The translations under genes were made by a program, and so were the position numbers. DNA of 64,000 bases from Odiellus spinosus (lineage: Eukaryota; Arthropoda; Arachnida; Opiliones; Phalangiidae): assembly GCA_963920705.1 (NCBI GenBank), contig OY987237.1:7842601-7906600 (forward strand), read 5' to 3'. Below are positions 1 through 13,115 of the stretch, piece by piece. Numbering within the stretch: the stretch's first letter is position 1; each line of letters begins with the position of its first letter. The notes under the pieces were generated by a model that was not told the origin of the DNA, did not search any database, and worked only from the letters and a program-made list of their open reading frames with translations.

Positions 1-66
1 CTCGTCTTATAATTTTATTACTCTGGTTATTATTATGTTGAAGAATTTTAATTTATAACTTAAATA

Positions 67-226
67 ATGACTATTTTTCAGCTTCCCTTTAAAGCAGGTG
101 CCGTTGGGCTGGCTAGAGGTAGATGTATACTACATGAGTGGGCGTCAACAACGCGTTTCCTTTGTTATTATGGCGAGATTGATTACCATTTTATCCCAAA
201 ATTCGAGGGAAATGCTAATGAAATCA
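67..226 (+). other. Exon-like open segment at left edge, unrecognised
   Basis: A pyrimidine-rich stretch ending TTTTTCAG (about 74-81), and a second AG at 94-96, precede about 130 bases that are open in two plus-strand frames and less AT-rich than the flanks. A possible but weak donor (GTGTTTG) follows near 227. One frame reads GWLEVDVYYMSGRQQRVSF followed by a hydrophobic stretch. I do not recognise it. It could be an exon of a plus-strand gene beginning upstream of the window, or chance. Confidence 0.2.
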
Positions 227-523
227 GGTGTTTGCAAAAAAAACACCGTGTTGATGATGATAATTTTTATCCTCTCGTGGTTAAATTTTATAATTAAATA
301 ATTTTGAGGATTCTTTCAATTCCCTGACCAACTAAAAAAAGCTCTATTACTTCTATTTTTTCCGTTATATCAACGCATAACGCGCATGGAATCATTTAGA
401 CAGGTCAGCATCACACAAAACTGTGCTCCCATTTATATTCATGATTGAGTCTCTTATAAGAGATAAAGGCAGGCCTAGCTTTGTACGAACTGCAACCTTA
501 CACAGACTTCCACAATATTAAAG

Positions 524-850
524 GGAAACTTGGAAATGAAACTGGAAAAGCTTTTAGATTTTCAGAATTTTTGAACATTTTTTTGATGTTTAAATTAATT
601 TCTCAAGTTTGGTAAGTAAATTTAAATTCCGACCAATCATATTATTTCAGACTTCAACAACACTTGTAATGTCCTAACGTTAAAATAATAGGCCGGCGTT
701 TGGTGCCTAAGACCTTGGACGTCAAACGTCGCCCTATTCTTTTAATGTTAAGACATTACAAGTACTGTTGAAGGTAGAAAGAATATGATTGGTCCGAATT
801 TATAGAAATCAATTTAAACACCAAAAACGCATTTTCAGCTACAAGTTTCC
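524..850. mobile_element. Foldback (hairpin) MITE-like element, imperfect
   Basis: The two halves are imperfect reverse complements: GGAAACTTG at 524-532 pairs with CAAGTTTCC at 842-850, the ATTCCGACCAATCATATT segment near 626-643 pairs with AATATGATTGGTCCGAAT near 783-800, and the arms continue to a small loop near 700-712. There is no coding capacity. This is the structure of a short foldback or MITE. No clear target duplication was found, and the outer arms are more diverged than the inner ones. Confidence 0.6.
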
Positions 851-2151
851 ATTTACCACTTCAACCAACGTTTGCACATGCTACCAAGATGCTACTGATT
901 AATTCGAAATAAAATTTTACATATACAGATTGCATTTTACTGTACATGTTGAATGAATGTACAATATTCTAAGGTTGGTTTGCTTCAAAAATGGTTTTCA
1001 CTCAATACGCACCTACAATTGGTGTATTATTAACTATATGGTACTTTTGAATATGAATAATTTAAATAATTAAGCCCGAAGAAAAGTGATATTATATAGA
1101 TTCCTTTCAAATAAAATATATTAAAATACGTTACAATAGGCCTTATCCACTGGTAAATAGAAATAAATTACGAACTAATAGAAATCGGAAAGTAGGCTTA
1201 ACAAGGATCCATTGAGCGCGAAATCCTAACGTTAAAGAGAGAATGAATACGAAAATAAAGATTTTTGTATTGATTCTTCTACTAAAAATAAGGCTTTTTG
1301 CGTAGTAAACAATTTAGTAAGTGTCTCGAATTGTGATGCACAATGAATTCAGAATATAATTAAAAGAAGAACCTCCGACTAATCAAAAGACGCCCAACCT
1401 TTGACTTAATAAAATCCCCGCGAAAGGTGCTAGGACACTTCTCATTGAATGACGCTAAATCTTGTTCGTTCTTGATTGTTTTTACGCGCAGAATCGCGCG
1501 TACAACAGCGCATGTCACGGATATTTTATGAAACCAAAGTTGGGGAGTAGTTAATTTTACTTAAATTACAAAATCGTAATCTTTTCTAAATTTTTGCGCA
1601 ATTCAGATAGATTTCCCGAGTGTTTGAAAAGTAGACTCGATAAAAATTATCTAATGATTTTCCTGTAACCCATATTATTTCGAAATACAGAAAAACTGGC
1701 CGGACATGTTCGCCCACAACCACTTTCGCAATTTATTGTGACGTTAAGCATAATTATTGACGTCTCAAGTAACTTAAACAATATAATATTGAACTCATTT
1801 CATCGCTGTTTATATAAAATAAAAATAGCGTCGTTCAAAACTAAATTCTAAAATAATTTATGGAAGTCGCGAAAACAGAAATATTTAACCAGATGTTCTT
1901 AAAATTATTAAAAAATATTAAATTTCAAATCATTTATGATTCACGTTTGACGTAAAATATTTCACACCCATTAACAGCCCACGAGAAAAACCTCAGTTTA
2001 ATTACTACCTTGAAACTTCTCAAAACTATCTAAAAAACCGGTGTGTAGTACATTTTAATGAGATGGGAGGCACGAGCGAGAGAGTAAGGTATCTCCTATG
2101 TCGTCATTGACACAGATTTTAAATTAAACCTGTGAAAAACCAAAATTCAAA
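851..2151. other. Non-coding stretch, nothing recognised
   Basis: AT-rich sequence with no long ORF, tandem array or recognisable element. Downstream exons of the exon-like segment at 2161-2374 would be expected here or further left, but none could be identified by eye. Confidence 0.4.
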
Positions 2152-2160
2152 CTTATCTAC

Positions 2161-2374
2161 CTATAGGTACAGCGTAATCCGAATCGCAACCATCCGATGA
2201 TACGCGGGAATATCGTGAAGATGACGTTGAAGGTGGACTACCGGACGATGAAGACGAAGAGGTATCGTAAGCGTTAACAACGCTGTCAAGTTCCAATAAA
2301 GGTTGAATCGCGGACCATAAAGCCGGTGTTAAATCATTCCAACAGGTCATTTTGCGTTCCTTTTGGTTTTGCAT
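2161..2374 (-). CDS. Candidate first coding exon of an unidentified gene
   Basis: On the minus strand an ATG at 2374 opens a 71-codon frame that ends at a usable donor (G|GTAGATAAG, intron from 2160); without splicing it reads only two more codons before a stop. The peptide starts MQNQKERKMTCWNDL, then has a hydrophobic patch (ALWSAIQPLLEL) and a Ser-rich low-complexity tract (about residues 39-60) ending SDGCDSDYAVPI. Base composition is richer in GC than the flanks and the upstream 2.4-3.6 kb is also GC-richer, as expected for a promoter. No family is recognised. It may be a separate gene nested beside dip2, or an alternative exon. Chance ORF is possible. Confidence 0.35.
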
Positions 2375-5300
2375 GATTTCACTCCTAGTCTTAACACAAT
2401 TTCGTGTTATGAAATACTGGCAAATTCACAATCTTCACAAAATATCAAGTTTGAAAGTTATCACCTCGAATTTCGATAAGAAAACAGTTACCGGAACGAA
2501 ATAATTTTCCATTTAATGAGATATTGTTGTTGAAAAGAAATTCGTTGCTCTGAAACGTTTTTTTCTTCTCAAAATCTAGACAATTGCAAACGCAATTCAG
2601 GTGTTTTTATAAACGTTTTTACGCTTCTCACAAAATCTTCTCAATCCTTGAAAAAACGTTTTACCAATTCCAAAAAACTCACGAGTGATGTTTGAATTAT
2701 AGATGTTTTGACACACAATTTTGAGATGCCGAAGTTTTTATGCGCGCACACAACACGCGGCTAGACAAGATTCTATTTTACTTTCACCAAAATCTTTTGC
2801 AAATATTTATAACAATTCCAAGAAATTGGGGTTTAGGTAAAGAAGGTCTTGAAGTTTGTTTCGACAACGACAGTTTGAATTTCTTTGAAACTATTTTCGG
2901 CGACGCAAAAATAATCAAAATCAATTTCATCAATTCCCGGTAAACACTTTTAACCATAAGTTTTCATTGGTTATAAACTGACGAGACAAACACCTATGCT
3001 CGCGAGAAATTGACAACGGTCCTTACGGTCGAGGAAATTCTGGGAAAAATGGGCGTTAATGTATATTTTTTTCAGTTACCACTCCACGGAGCCTGTGGCG
3101 CGCACATGTTGGACAATACACCTCTCTTTCCCGGTCACAAAAAAAAAACGATAGAAGTGAAAACCCTCCTCTGCAGATTACAGACAGTGTGGAGGCTGTG
3201 AAACTTCGAATTCAACTGACGCGAATAGTTCAGTTTCCCTCGTCTTGAAAGCCAGAGCCGTTTTAACGCGCCATGCGTCGGAACACGCCGTTGTCAGGGG
3301 ACTGCTCCCTCAATTCTTAACCGAAGGAACTCTACTGAGAAAGTTTAAGGGAAGGTTGGATGGCCGTGAGTAACGAGAAAAGACAGGGGCTAGGAGGGGG
3401 ACACCGATGCCAGCCAGCATCGTTGCTTCGTCAAAGTCAGAATTCAATAGGAGTTTTCCGAATTTATCAACCTAGTACCTTACACCTTTTCGAATCTATA
3501 CGACTCATTTTACGAAGAGATAAACTAAAGACCGTAGGGTCGTTACGCGCTGAAGATTCAAGATGATTACGATTGAATAGAGAGAGAAGTGACTGCCGAG
3601 ACGTTTCTAGGGGATTACCCTAAAGCTGGAAATCCGACAAGATAGAATATTTTAACTGAATCTAGAACACTTCGCGCGAAGGCGTGACGGAGACAAGGTT
3701 GCACCTTTATTGCTTTTTTTAATGCTGCTACGTAATTTTGGGAATACGTAAGGCAGTATTAATAGAACAAAAATACTTAAACATTGGTAACTGAAAAGGA
3801 TCCGCGATTTCAAAATGTTTTGAAAATTAAGAAGGGGGGTTTTTTTTTTTTTGGTCGCGTCTCGGATTTTTGTCATTTTGTCTCCATTTAGAAATCAGAA
3901 ATTCCTGCGAAATTAAGGACTTAAAATATGTTTTTGTTTTAAGAACCCTATTGTGAAAGTAGTCCAATGAATGTAAAAAGTGGCCTTCAGCCCCAAGAAA
4001 GTAGAAACATCGTACTAGGAGAACCCAAAATCTCAGCCTTCTGTACTCCCTTAAACAAGTTAACATCGGTCTTTCATAAACATTGGTTTAAGTACCAAGA
4101 AAATCCCTAAACATATCGGTCCTCCGAACCAGAGTGTTTGCCTTTAGAGGACGCTTATGAATGCCAGATTTTCTTATCTCTAAAAATATATGTCCATTGA
4201 CGGTTTTCTTCTGTATCTGGATAATTGTTAAACATCGATACTGAGTACTAGTAAAGCTCATAAGCATTGTTATAGATAATCAGGAGAACTATTTAACATT
4301 TTTTTTTTTTCAAATCAAACAAAACTGAAGCTTATTTTTTAACTTATTTAATTACTTTTCGGAAATTAAGATTACGAGAACGACCCCCGAATCTATAACA
4401 TCTCGTGAGTTTAAATAAAGAAGATGATGGAACCATCCAAATGGAACAGTTCATTTTTACGTTCCCGCAAAGATTCTCTATAGTATACTTAAGGAAAAGA
4501 GAAGGGCAATCGGTGAGGGGTGGATATAAGTATCGTAGAAAGTATACAACGTAACCGCCCCCCTTCCTACTTCATTATATTAGTCATAAATTATTAGAGC
4601 CAATTTACAAGTGTAATAACTTTTAAAGGGGGTGGGTGGGCAGTCATGGGATTAGATATGGAGATACGAAGACTTCGTGCGTGATGCGTAAACCCACCAA
4701 AACGTTGACATCAAAAACGTGCCGATTCGAAAGCCAAGATGAAACTTGTCACGTTGTACATACTGTATATAAATTTGTATATAATTCATGATTATCTAAT
4801 TATCGATTATTACATTTGGCCAATTGACACTAGGTGGAATTCAGTTGCTTCGAAAGATTACAAAACTCTTCTTGGGCTCAAACAGGTTTTAATTTAGACC
4901 TTATCCAATTAATAAAAGTTATAGGAACGCCGGTCACTATTTAAAACAATATAATTACAGAGGCAAATGATTATAAATCTTGGATTACTTATAGAGGGAG
5001 ATAAATTTCCTTATAATCATTGTTTGTTCAATCTTGAAAAGTACCAAAACTTTCCGGGTTTTCAATGAGTATGTCGATCTGCTCAAAGTTATAATTGCGT
5101 AGACCAATGTTCCAGAATTAGAAGCTGAACTCAAAAGTTCCTAATCCTAAAAGTTAGAATTTAACTAATTGCATTGTAGAAGTTGAACTCGCAAAACTTT
5201 GGTGATTTGGTCAACGAGGAAACTGCCCTGTAGCAATCAACCAACCGCGTGCTAGAAGTCACACGTATACAACAAACAGTCCGCCTGCCAATTAAAGCGT

Positions 5301-5683
5301 CCGATAGATTAATCCAATTTACGGTCATTTAATTCAGAGGGGATTAAAATCGATGAATATGCAAATAACAAATTCTAGGAAATTTCAGTTACGGATCCTT
5401 CATATAGTTTCAATCGAGAAAATTATAAAAAAATTGCCAAGTAAATTACCAGAGTTCATCAAAAAAAATGTTGAAACTGATTAAAAATTTAATTTAACCA
5501 TAAAAATTCAGTATAACCATAAAGCGACACAATGCGGACGTTTTTGAATTAGATTCTAACAGAAAAATTATATATAAAACCCCTTTTGACATACGTTCTC
5601 CTGGAAAATTGTGTTTAGACAATGAGAGACGTTCCTAAAGAAGAGATATGGGGTATTGTTGGTTACAGAATACGACCTGTATT
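2375..5683. other. Non-coding; GC-richer patch at about 3.0-3.65 kb
   Basis: No gene recognised. The part from about 3000 to 3640 is less AT-rich than its surroundings and carries several CpGs, which could mark a promoter or 5' UTR for the minus-strand exon-like segment ending at 2374. The short open frames in it are in several frames and look like chance. The remainder is plain AT-rich DNA. Confidence 0.35.
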
Positions 5684-5847
5684 ACGTTCAGACTAGCGTA
5701 TCAAAAATCGATTTGAACCAACCAATATTCAAATAAACCGATTTAATATTGTTTCATCTGTCGGTTATTGAAGCCGAATTGATTTGAAACAGGTTCTAGG
5801 AACGGTTTCGACAAATCGATTTGAGGGCTCAAGCTACCTTCACACAA
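5684..5847. repeat. Degenerate copy of the TCACACTAG inverted-repeat family
   Basis: Begins near ACGTTCAGACTAGCG, holds several AATCGATTT/AACCGATTT words and a GAAGCCGAATTGATTTGAAAC segment, and ends near AGCTACCTTCACACAAG. The same word order occurs at 60650-61205 and, in part, at 53334-53567. No coding capacity. Confidence 0.4.
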
Positions 5848-8769
5848 GAGACTTTCAAATCATTTCCAATGATCTAATTAATTTATATTACCTATAATGA
5901 TTACATTTTTTGACAAAGAGTCTTTACAGCTGACCTCTAAATTTTATAATCTGACCTATCTAAAAGGGTTAAAAATGTTTTTAGTGTTAACGCTGCTTTA
6001 GAAATGATCCAAACTTTAACATTCAGAAATTCAAGTGCAGTTTGCAATACTAACGAAGGCTGTGATAAATTAATACACATTTGGGATGATTAAAGTCGTG
6101 TTCCTTACGAATTTTAACCTTGTGTATCAATCCGCCTCTGTTTTTTCCATATTACAAACTCTTCTTCGACCGGAGATGACAGAAATTCGACATAACCTTG
6201 CTTTGTAACGTGTTGCAAATTAAAATTGTATGGGGGACCATTATGAGAATACAGGAGATCAAAAGAATCATTAAAGAACTTTTATTTTTACTCGCGCGAG
6301 GCCCAAATATGTCTAGACTAAAGTAAAAAGTTTTTTCTTTTTAATATTTTTTCGTGACGTCATAACACCTGTTTTTGACGGGGCTAACACTTAATTTTTT
6401 TGCTTTTATTACCTCGCTTCGGAATCTAAATGCCAATGGCTGCACGGTGCTCGGTTACATTTGGGGTACAAGCACCCAAACAACATTTTTTTATCTCTAT
6501 AACAAAAGTGATACTAAAAAGCTTCAATAATTATTTATGATTTTGAGCATAATACCTTCAATAAACCAAATCCGTTGTGTTTCTCACGAAATAACTTTTC
6601 GTAAGTATCATCAATCAAAATATTAATTATGTCTGTCGGTCGAGAACGCTGAAGTTTACAAAATGAATAAAGCTAAAGCGAATTGATACACAATACTAAA
6701 CTTCTTTGGTAAAAAGTAGTCCATGCAAACTCCCATCGAACCTTAGCATTAGAAGCTCTAGGTTTTAAATTGAACTCGAGGTCAAATTTAAGATTAATTT
6801 CAGTAATTATAATTATTACTTTTATTATTAAAGTATAAGATTAATTTCAATAATTATAATTATTTTATTATTAAATATTTGGCGAAAATTGCAATTTCAA
6901 AAGATTTCTAGGTACGAAAGTTCTGGTTGGAGAGTTTAAATATCCCTTTACGACGGATAGGGAGACGCCTGACATCAAATTCTTAGTGTAATTTTAGCTT
7001 CCTACCACACCGGCAGAAAACTATAAAGACTTGTCTGTCTGGCCAAGAAACACAGGTTTCAATATCTCATTATAATTTGTTATGGACAGGTCATTTAGAG
7101 ATTCCATTTAAAAAAAATATATATAAACATGTTTTTCACGAGGTTTTTCACGATTAACGTTATTCGCGACCAAAACGTAGTCTGCTAGGCTGATTTTAAC
7201 TGCATGTGTATATAAATTGTTATCCTATAGATAATATTATCTTATTATCTACACACATATTCCTTTGTGCAAAATTAGTTCTTGCAGGTAATTCAATACT
7301 TAGGGTCTTTATTAACTTATGATAGAGTTGAAATAATATTTAGCTTCCAATTTAAGATCCAATGTCTCTCCTAAGTTCTTAACTGACAAAAATAAAACAT
7401 ATAGGCAATTAAATACTCAAAGGGGGCAAAATAAACCTTCCGAAGCATTTAATACTGAAATTTGATGCGGCTTCCGCTACCAACAAACTAGATAATGAGC
7501 CCAATTTAAAACCCTTTTCTTTCTTAAAAGCTACTATATAAGCTTACGCGTTCCAAGGTCAGAGGCTAACGAGCTAAGTTTACGGAAAAATCTAATTATA
7601 CATCGACAAAGTCTTACTAGAATAAGTTGAATAACTAGATCCGCCTTTTAAACAAAAAAATTGTCGCGTCTTTCTACAGCCAGGTGGCACTACTCAAAAT
7701 CGGCCTCTCTTTAAGACTTACATCCTGACAGTGTGACTCAACACCCGCCCCCTACCGGCTTTCGAGGTACAACCAGCCAGCATCAACATTAAATGGATAG
7801 TTACATCTACATTTCTGTTATTTAAAAATATTAATTTGGAAATTAGAGTGGTTTATGCCGTCAGAATATTGTAGAGTTTTTTAGGGGACTAGTTTGTGGA
7901 AACCATTGAGATTCTTTTCAGATTACTAACATGAATTGATAGGGCATTTAAGACTATTTATTGGTAAATTCATCTTTTATTACTTATGAAAAGTGTGTGA
8001 AAAAACTAATTTATTTGCAAAGGAATATATTATGTTTTCATGAAGTCATATGTAACTCCATGATTTTGGAGCGTCCGACTTATTTAAAAAACTGCTTGCG
8101 CCATCTAAATGGGGTCTTTCTGTTACGTATACATTTTACTACACGAAACATTCTAGCAAAAAATTCGAAATAGAGCGAGAAAATGTGATAAAAAGACGTT
8201 CTGTGAAAATCTGACTCTATTGAGTCATTTCATAATCTTCATTTCCAGCTGATTTTAGGGAGAACGTAAAATAGTAAGAGAGAGAAAAAAAACCAATAAC
8301 ATCTCGGCTACGATACAGATTCATCTTGATTTTATTTAAAAGTCTGCTAGGCGAAACTATCTCTTTCATCCTGATAAGTAAATGCATTATTAGTTCGAAG
8401 CTATAGCTTGGTAAAGTTCCTTTACATTGTACTACACTATATACCAACAGAAGCGTGCAGATGATTAGAACAACTTCTAGAGGTTGTCGTACTTTCTGAA
8501 GCTCCGGGAAATGGTAAAAATAGAATAATATCGCGTAGGGGGCATAAACATTAATGATATCTCATCTCCGGCTCTTATTTTGATTTTTAAATGTAAATGT
8601 TGGGGGAACGCCCATCTACGAAGGACCACCAACAATATTAAATGTACAGCTATGCTTCAGGACTTGGGAGAGGAAAATATTTATTATAATTACTATGGTG
8701 AAATAATATCAATATTTTTAATTACTGATGCCTCTATGTACCACACATCAAAAAATAGGAAACAATTCG
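5848..8769. other. Non-coding, nothing recognised
   Basis: AT-rich DNA with no supported gene. A short word, TGTGTATCAATCCGCCTC near 6121, recurs in similar form near 11,055 and 61,423 and probably marks an old dispersed repeat. Confidence 0.35.
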
Positions 8770-10272
8770 AGTCTCGGAGAAAAATCGATCGAAGTCGATT
8801 ACAACCTCGGAGAAAAATCGATCGAAGTCGATTAAAGTCTCGGACAAAAATTCGATCGAAGTCGATTAAAGTCTCGGACAAAAATTCGATCGAAGTCGAT
8901 TAAAGTCTCGGACAAAAATTCGATCGAAGTCGATTAAAGTCTCGGACAAAAATTCGATCGAAGTCGATTAAAGCCTCGGACAAAAATTCGATCGAAGTCG
9001 ATTAAAGCCTCGGACAAAAATCGATCGAAGTCGATTAAAGCCTCGGATAAAAATCGATCGAAGTCGATTAAATCCTCGGAGAAAAATCGATCGAAGTCGA
9101 TTAAAGCCTCGGAGAAAAATCGATCGAAGTCGATTAAAGCCTCCGAGAAAAATCGATCGAAGTCGATTAAAGCCTCCGAGAAAAATCGATCGAAGTCGAT
9201 TAAAGCCTCCGAGAAAAATCGATCGAAATCGATTAAAGCCTCCGAGAAAAATCGATCGAAGTCGATTAAAGTCTCCGAGAAAAATCGATCGAAGTCGATT
9301 AAAGTCTCCGAGAAAAATCGATCGAAGTCGATTAAAGTCTCCGAGAAAAATCGATCGAAGTCGATTAAAGTCTCCGAGAAAAATCGATCGAAGTCGATTA
9401 AAGTCTCCGAGAAAAATCGATCGAAGTCGATTAAAGTCTCCGAGAAAAATCGATCGAAGTCGATTAAAGTCTCCGAGAAAAATCGATCGAAGTCGATTAA
9501 AGTCTCCGAGAAAAATCGATCGAAGTCGATTAAAGTCTCCGAGAAAAATCGATCGAAGTCGATTAAAGTCTCCGAGAAAAATCGATCGAAGTCGATTAAA
9601 GTCTCCGAGAAAAATCGATCGAAGTCGATTAAAGTCTCCGAGAAAAATCGATCGAAGTCGATTAAAGTCTCCGAGAAAAATCGATCGAAGTCGATTAAAG
9701 TCTCCGAGAAAAATCGATCGAAGTCGATTAAAGTCTCCGAGAAAAATCGATCGAAGTCGATTAAAGTCTCCGAGAAAAATCGATCGAAGTCGATTAAAGT
9801 CTCCGAGAAAAATCGATCGAAGTCGATTAAAGTCTCCGAGAAAAATCGATCGAAGTCGATTAAAGTCTCCGAGAAAAATCGATCGAAGTCGATTAAAGTC
9901 TCCGAGAAAAATCGATCGAAGTCGATTAAAGTCTCCGAGAAAAATCGATCGAAGTCGATTAAAGTCTCCGAGAAAAATCGATCGAAGTCGATTAAAGTCT
10001 CCGAGAAAAATCGATCGAAGTCGATTAAAGTCTCCGAGAAAAATCGATCGAAGTCGATTAAAGTCTCCGAGAAAAATCGATCTAAGTCGATTAAAGTCTC
10101 CGAGAAAAATCGATCGAAGTCGATTAAAGTCTCCGAGAAAAATCGATCGAAGTCGATTAAAGTCTCCGAGAAAAATCGATCGAAGTCGATTAAAGTCTCC
10201 GAGAAAAATCGATCGAAGTCGATTAAAGTCTCCGAGAAAAATCGATCGAAGTCGATTAAAGCTTCCGAGAAA
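8770..10272. repeat. 33-bp minisatellite, about 45 copies
   Basis: A tandem array whose unit contains AAAAATCGATCGAAGTCG followed by ATTAAAG and CTC. The first units (to about 9010) are partly 34 bp long and read CTCGGACAAAAATTCG; later units are exactly 33 bp with CTCCGAGAAAAATCG and are almost identical, one visible variant being GATCTAAG at 10080-10087. The array ends in a degenerate unit (TTCCGAGAAAAATTTATT). Since 33 is a multiple of three and the unit has no stop in two frames per strand, long stop-free frames exist, but none begins with an ATG inside the array. Confidence 0.95.
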
Positions 10273-10319
10273 AATTTATTTAATTGGATTAAAGTTTCGA
10301 GTTTTATAAAAGGTTTTTA

Positions 10320-12715
10320 AGCGTATACCACTGCTTACATAAGTTCTTATAATTTCAAATTGATGATTAGTGTATAATAAATATATTTTACAGACTGATT
10401 ATTTACGCTAATTCTGTAGTTGACATTACCACCCATTACAAAATTAGCACAATTGATTATAATTTCAAATAACTCTTGGGATTCCTCCAACTCCAAGAAT
10501 CTCCAAATTCCTTAGTACTTATCGCTCTTATGGGTTCCCTCGTCAAGTTAGGGGACTACGCTAACTGTCCTTCACAAGTTTTTATCAAATTAGGAGCCAG
10601 GAAAAGCAATTGCAGAGAAAAAAATAAATCACCCCGATGAATTTACGCCAGCAATAAAAACAGCCTTACATTCCGAGACAGTATAATCCCTAAAAAGAAA
10701 TCACGCAATTCCTCAACAACTAAGGTCGTAAGGTGTTACTTGATACCAGAAACATTAGAACTCTGACCATCCTTAAGCCTTCGCCTTCGATACAAACCAG
10801 CTAACATAAGCCCCCGAAAAGGTCTACCTGCGTCAAGATTTGGGGCCCATATCATTCCTTCCTTTTCAAAAAGGTAGCCTCTAAATCGGCCTATTTGTCA
10901 GCAAGCGCAATCCTATCGGATACCTACATCCTTACGTAACACAATATGAGAGCGTAGCTTTGTAGGCGCTGACAAGCAAAGCTGGAATACACTATATTAG
11001 TGTTTAAGGAAAGTTGACCAAGACTACTTTTTCCATGTGGAGTTTATCATCGTGTGTCAATCCGCATCAGCCTTTAACATAATGGCAACTCTTCTTGAAT
11101 ATCTAAGTATATTTGATAGGAAGGGGAAACTCGTGGAGATAAAAAAATCCAGTCCAAAAAATCCCGACAGATATGGTTAAAAACTATCTTAAATTTCAGC
11201 AAGTATAAAGATATCCTTCCATCTATCTTGTGGTAAACAAATAAGAAATGTGGCCCTACCCTAGGTTTATTACGGTTTGACAATTTGGTCTGATTCAAGG
11301 TTTTCTAACCTTCTACATAGTGTAACGAAAAGGTCCTTCTAAATCCTAGTGGGTCATTCATTACTCCCCAGCAGTAGTCCTTCTCCCTAGGACATCTCTG
11401 CTCTACGCGTCAGAGAGCTTCCTGGCCCCTGAAAAATGGGCTTCCGGTCAAAGCTAGCGGGAGGCAAAACGATCGAGAGCTCTCTCTCTCTCTACCGCTG
11501 CATCAGAAGCTAACTTTTCTTTATGTAGAGGCAGGCAACTACTGTGAAAAATAGTCAAAAATAGTAGAGCTCGCGCCATCTATGAGTTTTGAAGAGATAT
11601 ATCGGTATTGATGGGAAGATGTTTTAAAGGGGTAGCTGCCAGGGAACGTTCATAAAGGTTTTGATGGAAATTTTACATCAAAAACACTTTATGGTACCGA
11701 ATTTAGCTGTCAAATATGTTAGAAATAAATGTCATTGGGAATAAATTAATTTAAATCCGCTAGTTAACGGGACTAGTTTGGTTAAAAGTAACTTTAGCTG
11801 TGATTCACAATGAAATATATATACATTTTTTTTAATATCGGTAAAAAGCGACCTTGTGAAGTCACCTCGTCAAGACTTGTAAGCTGATTAGCGGAGACAA
11901 CTTCCCAAATGGATTTCCAGGTTATTAATGCCCTCTTCAAAAGCGCCTAATTTGGTGGTTTAATAACCGAGGTTTACGTAGCCTTCTCAGTTTTAAATTA
12001 AGAGCTAAATTTTTGTAAACTTTCTTTGGAGTGGATTTTAAATGTATCGAATAAAGAAGGATATAAGGCTACTTTCGGAAGATCCGCTTTAAATTCGCCT
12101 TCTTTTCTGGGTTAACAGACTACGTTTGACCATAGCAAATTGTACAAAGTTATGCCAAATTTTAGAGAAGATAGGCCTTTAAAGTCGCTTTTTTCCTTGC
12201 TTAGCAGACAAACAAACTTGGTCCAATTTCCTATGGAATGTTTGGATTCTCTTTGATAACAAAATTAGTTCTAAAAACTAGAAATAGGTGGCACTAGGGG
12301 GTTTGACCAACCATGATATAATTTTACCACGAACTGCTTCTTTGATCTTGTCTATTAAAACCCTACACTATAAAGTTGAATCATATACGGAAATGTCTTT
12401 AATTCAATGAACGTGTAGCGGAGGAGTCAAGTTACTCGGCATTTTTTTTTAACAACGCGGTTATGAATGTGGGCGTTAAAACTAAGTTGACATTTGACCC
12501 AAAGAGTTTAACCGAGCATCAACCCTATCCTATGATAATATTTACAACATTGATAATATTATTATTATTATAATATTAAATGGGCAGAAACAAGGAAGAC
12601 TACATGTCATGAATTGATCTTTTGTTTATGCAAAATATCTCCATTTACATAAAGAGAAAACACCCCAAAACTGATCATGCATTATTAAAGGGAGGGTGAA
12701 AAGGAAATTTTAATT
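10320..12715. other. Non-coding, nothing recognised
   Basis: No supported gene. A short CT tract lies near 11480-11494. The word GTGTGTCAATCCGCATCAG near 11055 matches words at 6.1 and 61.4 kb. Confidence 0.35.
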
Positions 12716-13115
12716 TACTACAAAACTAAGCCTAATTTGGCCTTATAAAATTTAGTAAAAAGCTAAGCCTAATTTGGGCTTGTAAAATTTACTACAAAGC
12801 TAAGACTAATTTGGGCTTATAAAATTTAGTAAAAAGCTAAGCCTAATTTGTCCTTATAAAATTTCCTACAAAGCTAAGCCTAATTTGTCCTTATAAAATT
12901 ACTAAAACTCTTAGCCTAATTTGGCCTTATAAAATTTACTGCAAAGCTAAGCCTAATTTGGCCTTAAAAATTTACTACAAAGCTACACCTAATTTGGCCT
13001 TATAAAATTTACTACAAAGCTAAGACTAATTTGGGCTTAAAAATTTACTACAAAGCTACACCTAATTTCACCCTATAAAATTTACTACAAAGCTAAGCCT
13101 AATTTGGCCTTAATT
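12716..13115. repeat. 37-bp degenerate minisatellite, about 11 copies
   Basis: Units carry GCTAAGCCTAATTTGG, then CCTTATAAAATTTACTACAA, repeating every 37 bases (for example CTAAG at 12726 and 12763), with scattered substitutions and short indels. No coding capacity. The core TAAGCCTAA is the reverse complement of the TTAGGCTTA-like core of the array at 24.4 kb. Confidence 0.9.

Noticed and set aside
8580..8903. 107-codon plus-strand frame entering the 33-bp array
   Set aside because: It only runs because of the repeat's periodicity and stops when 34-bp units shift the frame; the upstream part has no recognisable content.
12716..13115. Telomeric repeat relic (TTAGG-like core)
   Set aside because: The core occurs once per 37-bp unit within unrelated sequence, not as uninterrupted 5-mers.
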